Assembly: GCA_017937135.1 (NCBI GenBank)
Contig: JAGBEE010000015.1
Location: 1 to 63,027, forward strand
Length of the DNA: 63,027 bases
Direction of reading: 5' to 3'
Source: Clostridia bacterium
GTDB taxonomy: Bacteria > Bacillota > Clostridia > Oscillospirales > CAG-272
Positions 60,507-63,027 of this stretch are shown here, one piece after another (position 1 is the first letter of the stretch; every line of letters begins with the position of its first letter). Below the pieces are notes generated by a model that saw nothing but the letters and a program-made list of their open reading frames with translations, was not told the DNA's origin and did no database searches. Both the position numbers and the translations under genes were made by a program.

Positions 60507-61183
60507 TATACCGCCCTCCTTCTTTTTGTGGAAGTCCAGTCGGGATAATTAACAAAATGAGTTCTGTCCCTAAATTCGCCGAAAATACATTCTGGCATAC
60601 CGCCGTATACAAGCACCACCTCGGGGGTGAGTTCGTCCAGCATAGCTGATAAACCTTTGCGAAAATAATTCTTATTTTCTCGGCTCTTAATGCATCCATA
60701 TGTACCAATGGAAACAATACTGTTTTTAGGTGCGCCAAGAAATGCAAATTTTTCGGGCAGTTCAATTGTTGTAAAGCTACGTTCATCTCCCCAACGTATG
60801 TTGGGAATCACATATATTCCTTGTGACTGCAAATAGTGTCCCACTGCGCGATTCATATACGTATTTGCAATTTGCAAGCACAGTGGCATGTCGCGGTACA
60901 GAGAACAATCTGGAGAAATGACAGCCTTAAACTTAGAAAGCTCAGGGAGTAACTCTTTTGTGCAAGTCAGCACATCAGAAAATCTTTTGTCATGTTCGTA
61001 AAAATGAACAGCCTCGGCTTTTGTGTCGCTTCTCTTCATTTGAGTGAAAGGAATAAGCGCGGTAGGAATAATGATTTCTTGTGGCTTTTCGATAATGGGT
61101 ATCTCTAAATGCCCATCAAAGAACGCATTTGAAACAAGCTCGGCATTAAAGCCGTCATCAATGATGTGTTTTATAATAATCAC
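60506..61183 (-). CDS. DUF4417 family protein
   Basis: This 225-residue protein contains LQSQGIYVIPNIRWGDERSF, SIVSIGTYGCIKSRENK, YFRKGLSAMLDELTPEVVLVYGG and CIFGEF. These match DUF4417, common in phages and mobile elements with no known function. The motifs with Arg, Trp, Asp and Glu (NIRWGDE) suggest an enzyme, but no reaction is known. An AAAGGATG site precedes the start. It begins the DUF4417-DUF6883-DUF4926 unit. Confidence 0.8.
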   Translation of the reverse strand: MIIIKHIIDDGFNAELVSNAFFDGHLEIPIIEKPQEIIIPTALIPFTQMKRSDTKAEAVHFYEHDKRFSDVLTCTKELLPELSKFKAVISPDCSLYRDMPLCLQIANTYMNRAVGHYLQSQGIYVIPNIRWGDERSFTTIELPEKFAFLGAPKNSIVSIGTYGCIKSRENKNYFRKGLSAMLDELTPEVVLVYGGMPECIFGEFRDRTHFVNYPDWTSTKRRRAV

Positions 61184-61215
61184 ATCCTTTCTTTAAATTT
61201 TGTTTGATTTGCCGA

Positions 61216-61330
61216 TTGACAAACCGAGAAAGGATATGTTATAATAATCAATGCCCAGTTGGTTATTATAATATATCCGACGCGAGAAAGCATTTCTTGG
61301 TTGCGCCAACAACCTATGAGATGCTTTTTT
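61216..61330 (+). ncRNA. Candidate small RNA with promoter and terminator
   Basis: TTGACA at 61216-61221 and TATAAT at 61240-61245 have an 18-base spacer. Transcription would start near 61252 and end at a hairpin with AAAGCAT/ATGCTTT and GGTTG/CAACC pairs, followed by TTTTTT at 61325-61330. The product would be about 75-80 bases without a plausible reading frame. It ends just before the ImmA-like stop codon. The promoter lies in a 33-bp palindrome (61239-61271). Confidence 0.5.
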
Positions 61331-61339
61331 GCTTTTTTA

Positions 61340-61915
61340 TTAAAACCATTGCCGCGCCCTCCTTTCCAAAGGAGTTTTCGGTTCGGGTTTGCGATAATTA
61401 TTATAGCGCAACTCAGCGCTTTCTCTTGAAACATGACAAAGATATCGTATCTGCCTAACGGAAAGTCCTTCCGTTTCCTCATACGGCATTAGAATCTCAC
61501 CGCACAAAGCCTTGGCTTGCCATTCCATACTTTCAAACGGTTTTAACTCGTTATTCTTAAATGCTCGGTCAAGAATAGGGGTGAATCCGAGTAGACAAAG
61601 GATCGCATGACATATTTCGTGCAAAATATGTGCGCGATAGCCACCAATGCCCTCGGCGGCACCATCGTAAATACTCGATTTTACCTCTATCGTGTAATGA
61701 CCTTCAAAGTCGGGAACGCATCGTGCGGGAATATCGCCCTCAATTTCATCATCCTCAACGACCAAACAAGTGACAGCGGGAATAACGGAAGGAATTCTTT
61801 CAAAAGCGTCCATTACATCGAAGCGATATTTATTTTTGCATTTGAACAACTTGCGAATAAACCGCGCGATACCTCGCAGCTCTTCGCGGGACGTAGGTTT
61901 TGTCTTATAATCCAC
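61340..61915 (-). CDS. ImmA/IrrE-like zinc metallopeptidase
   Basis: The GTG at 61915 (GAGG 11 bases upstream) gives 191 residues. It overlaps the XRE gene end by 11 bases. HILHEICHAIL carries the HExxH-type zinc site, and CGEILMP follows. ImmA proteases of integrative elements cut the paired Xre repressor to release element genes, and an Xre gene lies immediately upstream. The C-terminus is Arg-rich. An in-frame ATG at 62005 would overlap the XRE gene by 100 bases and is less likely. Confidence 0.82.
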   Translation of the reverse strand: MDYKTKPTSREELRGIARFIRKLFKCKNKYRFDVMDAFERIPSVIPAVTCLVVEDDEIEGDIPARCVPDFEGHYTIEVKSSIYDGAAEGIGGYRAHILHEICHAILCLLGFTPILDRAFKNNELKPFESMEWQAKALCGEILMPYEETEGLSVRQIRYLCHVSRESAELRYNNYRKPEPKTPLERRARQWF

Positions 61916-62276
61916 TCTTTTTGTTCCTCGCAATAATTTCCAAGATTTCTTTCGCGGTTTCATCATCCATATCATCGAAAGAGCGCTGGAATTGTATTGC
62001 GGCACTTCTTTGTGTAATTGACGAACGGGAAAGATTGATTTTAATGCTGGTCTTTGATTCTTCGATGGCTTGTTTTAATTCCGAGATTTCTTTTTCCTTC
62101 AAATTATAATGCTCGGAAATCAGAGTCACCCACTCTTCGGGAACGGGCCTTTTTCCACACTCTACGGATGAGATATATGCGCTTGTTACCTTCAAAAATT
62201 TACTTGCGTCGCTCAATATCTCGTGGTGTTTGATCCTTAATGTTCTGAAAAATTCTCCAAAAGGTGTATAGCTCAT
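61905..62276 (-). CDS. XRE-family repressor (ImmR-like)
   Basis: From the ATG at 62276, preceded by GGAGGCG, the protein has 123 residues. FGEFFRTLRIKHHEILSDASKFLKVTSAYISSVECGKR is a Cro/CI-type domain. A longer C-terminal helical part (ISELKQAIEESKTSIKINL) could be the cleavage or dimer region. It forms the expected pair with the ImmA-like peptidase. It has a consensus promoter and repeated TTTTGTTAAAA sites upstream that may be autoregulatory. Confidence 0.86.
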   Translation of the reverse strand: MSYTPFGEFFRTLRIKHHEILSDASKFLKVTSAYISSVECGKRPVPEEWVTLISEHYNLKEKEISELKQAIEESKTSIKINLSRSSITQRSAAIQFQRSFDDMDDETAKEILEIIARNKKSGL

Positions 62277-62318
62277 TTTGCGCCTCCAATATACACTAAT
62301 TTCCAATTCAACGTCTAT

Positions 62319-62347
62319 AGTATAGCACACTTAATTCGTCTTGTCAA
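62319..62347 (-). promoter_or_regulatory. Promoter for the XRE-ImmA pair
   Basis: On the minus strand TTGACA (62347-62342) and TATACT (62324-62319) have a 17-base spacer. Confidence 0.85.
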
Positions 62348-62351
62348 CACT

Positions 62352-62385
62352 TTTTGTTAAAAAAATCAATCATATTTTGTTAAAA
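62352..62385. promoter_or_regulatory. Repeated TTTTGTTAAAA operator-like sites
   Basis: TTTTGTTAAAA occurs at 62352-62362 and 62375-62385, spaced 23 bases apart (about two helix turns), just upstream of the XRE promoter. They are candidates for repressor binding. Confidence 0.5.
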
Positions 62386-62523
62386 TTCGAGTTGGCATCC
62401 ATTTAGGATGCACATAAAACCGCCTCAAAAGGCGAAAAAACCTTGATATTATTGACTTTCTCGTGGTGGCGTCTATTAAGGAAGCACAACACAACACGTG
62501 TTGACAAAAAAGATGCCAACCGA

Positions 62524-62550
62524 AAAACCCGAGATTTTCTCGGGTTTTCT
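62524..62550 (+). terminator. Hairpin with T-run
   Basis: AAAACCCGAGA pairs with TCTCGGGTTTT, followed by CTTCG. It could terminate transcripts from either side. Confidence 0.55.
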
Positions 62551-62665
62551 TCGTTTTTCGCCGTTTTCCTCACTTTTTTGAAATTCGGATTTTAGTGAAA
62601 ATAAAAAGATGCCAATCGTCATTTTTGAGCAAGGGAGTAGAAGTGAACCTTTACCTTGCCTTTTT

Positions 62666-62711
62666 AGGGGAGATATTTGCGATTTTTCATCGCAGGTATC
62701 TCCCCTTTTTT
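62666..62711 (+). terminator. Strong hairpin terminator
   Basis: AGGGGAGATA at 62666-62675 pairs with TATCTCCCCT at 62697-62706. An inner GCGAT/ATCGC stem and a T-run follow. Confidence 0.75.
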
Positions 62712-62767
62712 CGTTATTTTCAAAAAAATCTTTGTTAAAAAAATATGTCTTGAAAGGAAAAGAAAAA

Positions 62768-62989
62768 ATGGCATCTTCTCGCTCTCCTCCCCACAAAATA
62801 ATATTTATCTTAGAGAAATATGATGCCACCGCCACCATTATTTCCGCCTGCACCGGGAGAACCAAACATATCTTAGATAGACGGGAAAAACGGATATGCA
62901 ACTGCTGCTATGACCAAGTATTACGATGGAACAGAAGAACCTACATTGCCGATCAACCTTGGTACACACTCAATTTATTTTTACGCTGA
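62768..62989 (+). CDS. Possible 73-residue protein
   Basis: An AAAGGAA site lies some ten bases before an ATG at 62768. The frame codes MASSRSPPHKIIFILEKYDA... and ends with ICNCCYDQVLRWNRRTYIA and a short tail. I recognise no family. Another frame of the same bases (62877-62993) reads DGKNGYATAAMTKYYDGTEE with a more protein-like composition, but it is cut by a stop upstream. The segment may be a decayed gene and this frame may not be real. Confidence 0.3.
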   Translation: MASSRSPPHKIIFILEKYDATATIISACTGRTKHILDRREKRICNCCYDQVLRWNRRTYIADQPWYTLNLFLR

Positions 62990-62998
62990 ATAACATTC

Positions 62999-63027
62999 TG
63001 CCCTCGTTCCGAAATGGAGCGAGGGCA
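62999..63027 (+). terminator. Hairpin at the window edge
   Basis: TGCCCTCG pairs with CGAGGGCA, with TTCC/GGA inside. A T-run cannot be checked because the window ends. Confidence 0.5.

Larger units (their letters stand above)
62386..62767. other. Hairpin-dense non-coding stretch with a repeated heptamer
   Basis: No supported gene is visible. It contains the palindrome CAACACGTGTTG at 62489-62500 and hairpins at about 62395-62411, 62524-62550 and 62666-62711. It also has TGGCATC/GATGCCA at 62393, 62512 and 62608, with two more copies just to the right. The layout resembles a control or origin region of a mobile element, which is speculative. Confidence 0.45.

Noticed and set aside
62476-62901. 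141-codon open frame on the minus strand near the window end
   Set aside because: It spans two terminator hairpins, has no ribosome-binding site and its translation looks random.

Overview
The window looks like chromosomal DNA from a low-GC Bacillota of the class Clostridia, probably an uncultured gut lineage. The evidence is an IspH-ribosomal protein S1 fusion, a DnaD/DnaI-type primosome pair, a DUF896 protein, an rplJ leader of the Gram-positive type, AGGAGG ribosome-binding sites and many TTGACA-17-TATAAT promoters. I see no 16S rRNA and no CRISPR array. The assignment rests on recognised protein families, not on a search.

Left part (1-9.5 kb): an IS3-family remnant sits next to hairpin-rich repeats. 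Two 130-bp direct repeats bracket a small cassette that holds a 23-residue peptide and a zinc-ribbon membrane protein. Then come a membrane-anchored surface protein, a 1449-residue acyl-CoA dehydratase activase fusion, cysteine synthase and a HAD phosphatase. A 354-bp hairpin element with inverted ends follows.

9.5-25.5 kb, mostly minus strand: a four-gene ABC system (lipoprotein, permease, ATPase, Cys-rich membrane protein) that resembles zinc-linked systems; rplJ-rplL behind an L10 leader; a GtrII-like membrane protein; DnaI-like and DnaD proteins; TsaD, RimI and a dCMP deaminase; topoisomerase III; a DUF896 protein; MnmA; and an alpha-L-rhamnosidase.

25.5-39.6 kb: an ArsR-regulated metal P-type ATPase, an aldose epimerase and a radical SAM protein. 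Next is a DUF559 endonuclease inside a small inverted-repeat element that has split off a duplicated start of the NAD(P)H-hydrate repair gene nnr. Then follow a hydrolase, an Mrr-like nuclease, a zinc-ribbon membrane protein, an XRE regulator divergent from a large InlB/BspA-type surface lipoprotein, a second hairpin element, and a cytidylate-kinase-like gene behind a leader that looks like a transcription attenuator.

39.7-57.6 kb: a plus-strand run of ABC-F ATPase, HI0933-type flavoprotein, cmk, plsC and ispH-rpsA; a 34-residue Cys-rich peptide; a DinG-like helicase; asnS; an aminotransferase; an XRE-controlled sugar transferase unit; a beta-lactamase-fold hydrolase; a membrane protein; and an SGNH esterase.

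57.6-63 kb: tRNA-Trp, tRNA-Leu and an odd initiator-type tRNA, then an IS3 transposase and a region that by eye is richer in GC. It carries DUF4926, DUF6883, DUF4417, an ImmA-like peptidase and an XRE regulator, and ends in a hairpin-dense stretch with a repeated heptamer. This part looks like an acquired island.

The items I find most worth following are the DUF559 element with covarying hairpins (29.8-30.6 kb), the inverted-end hairpin-array repeat family (0.3-1.6, 9.1 and 38.4 kb), the attenuator at 39.5 kb, and the face-to-face promoters with a possible small RNA at 61.2 kb.
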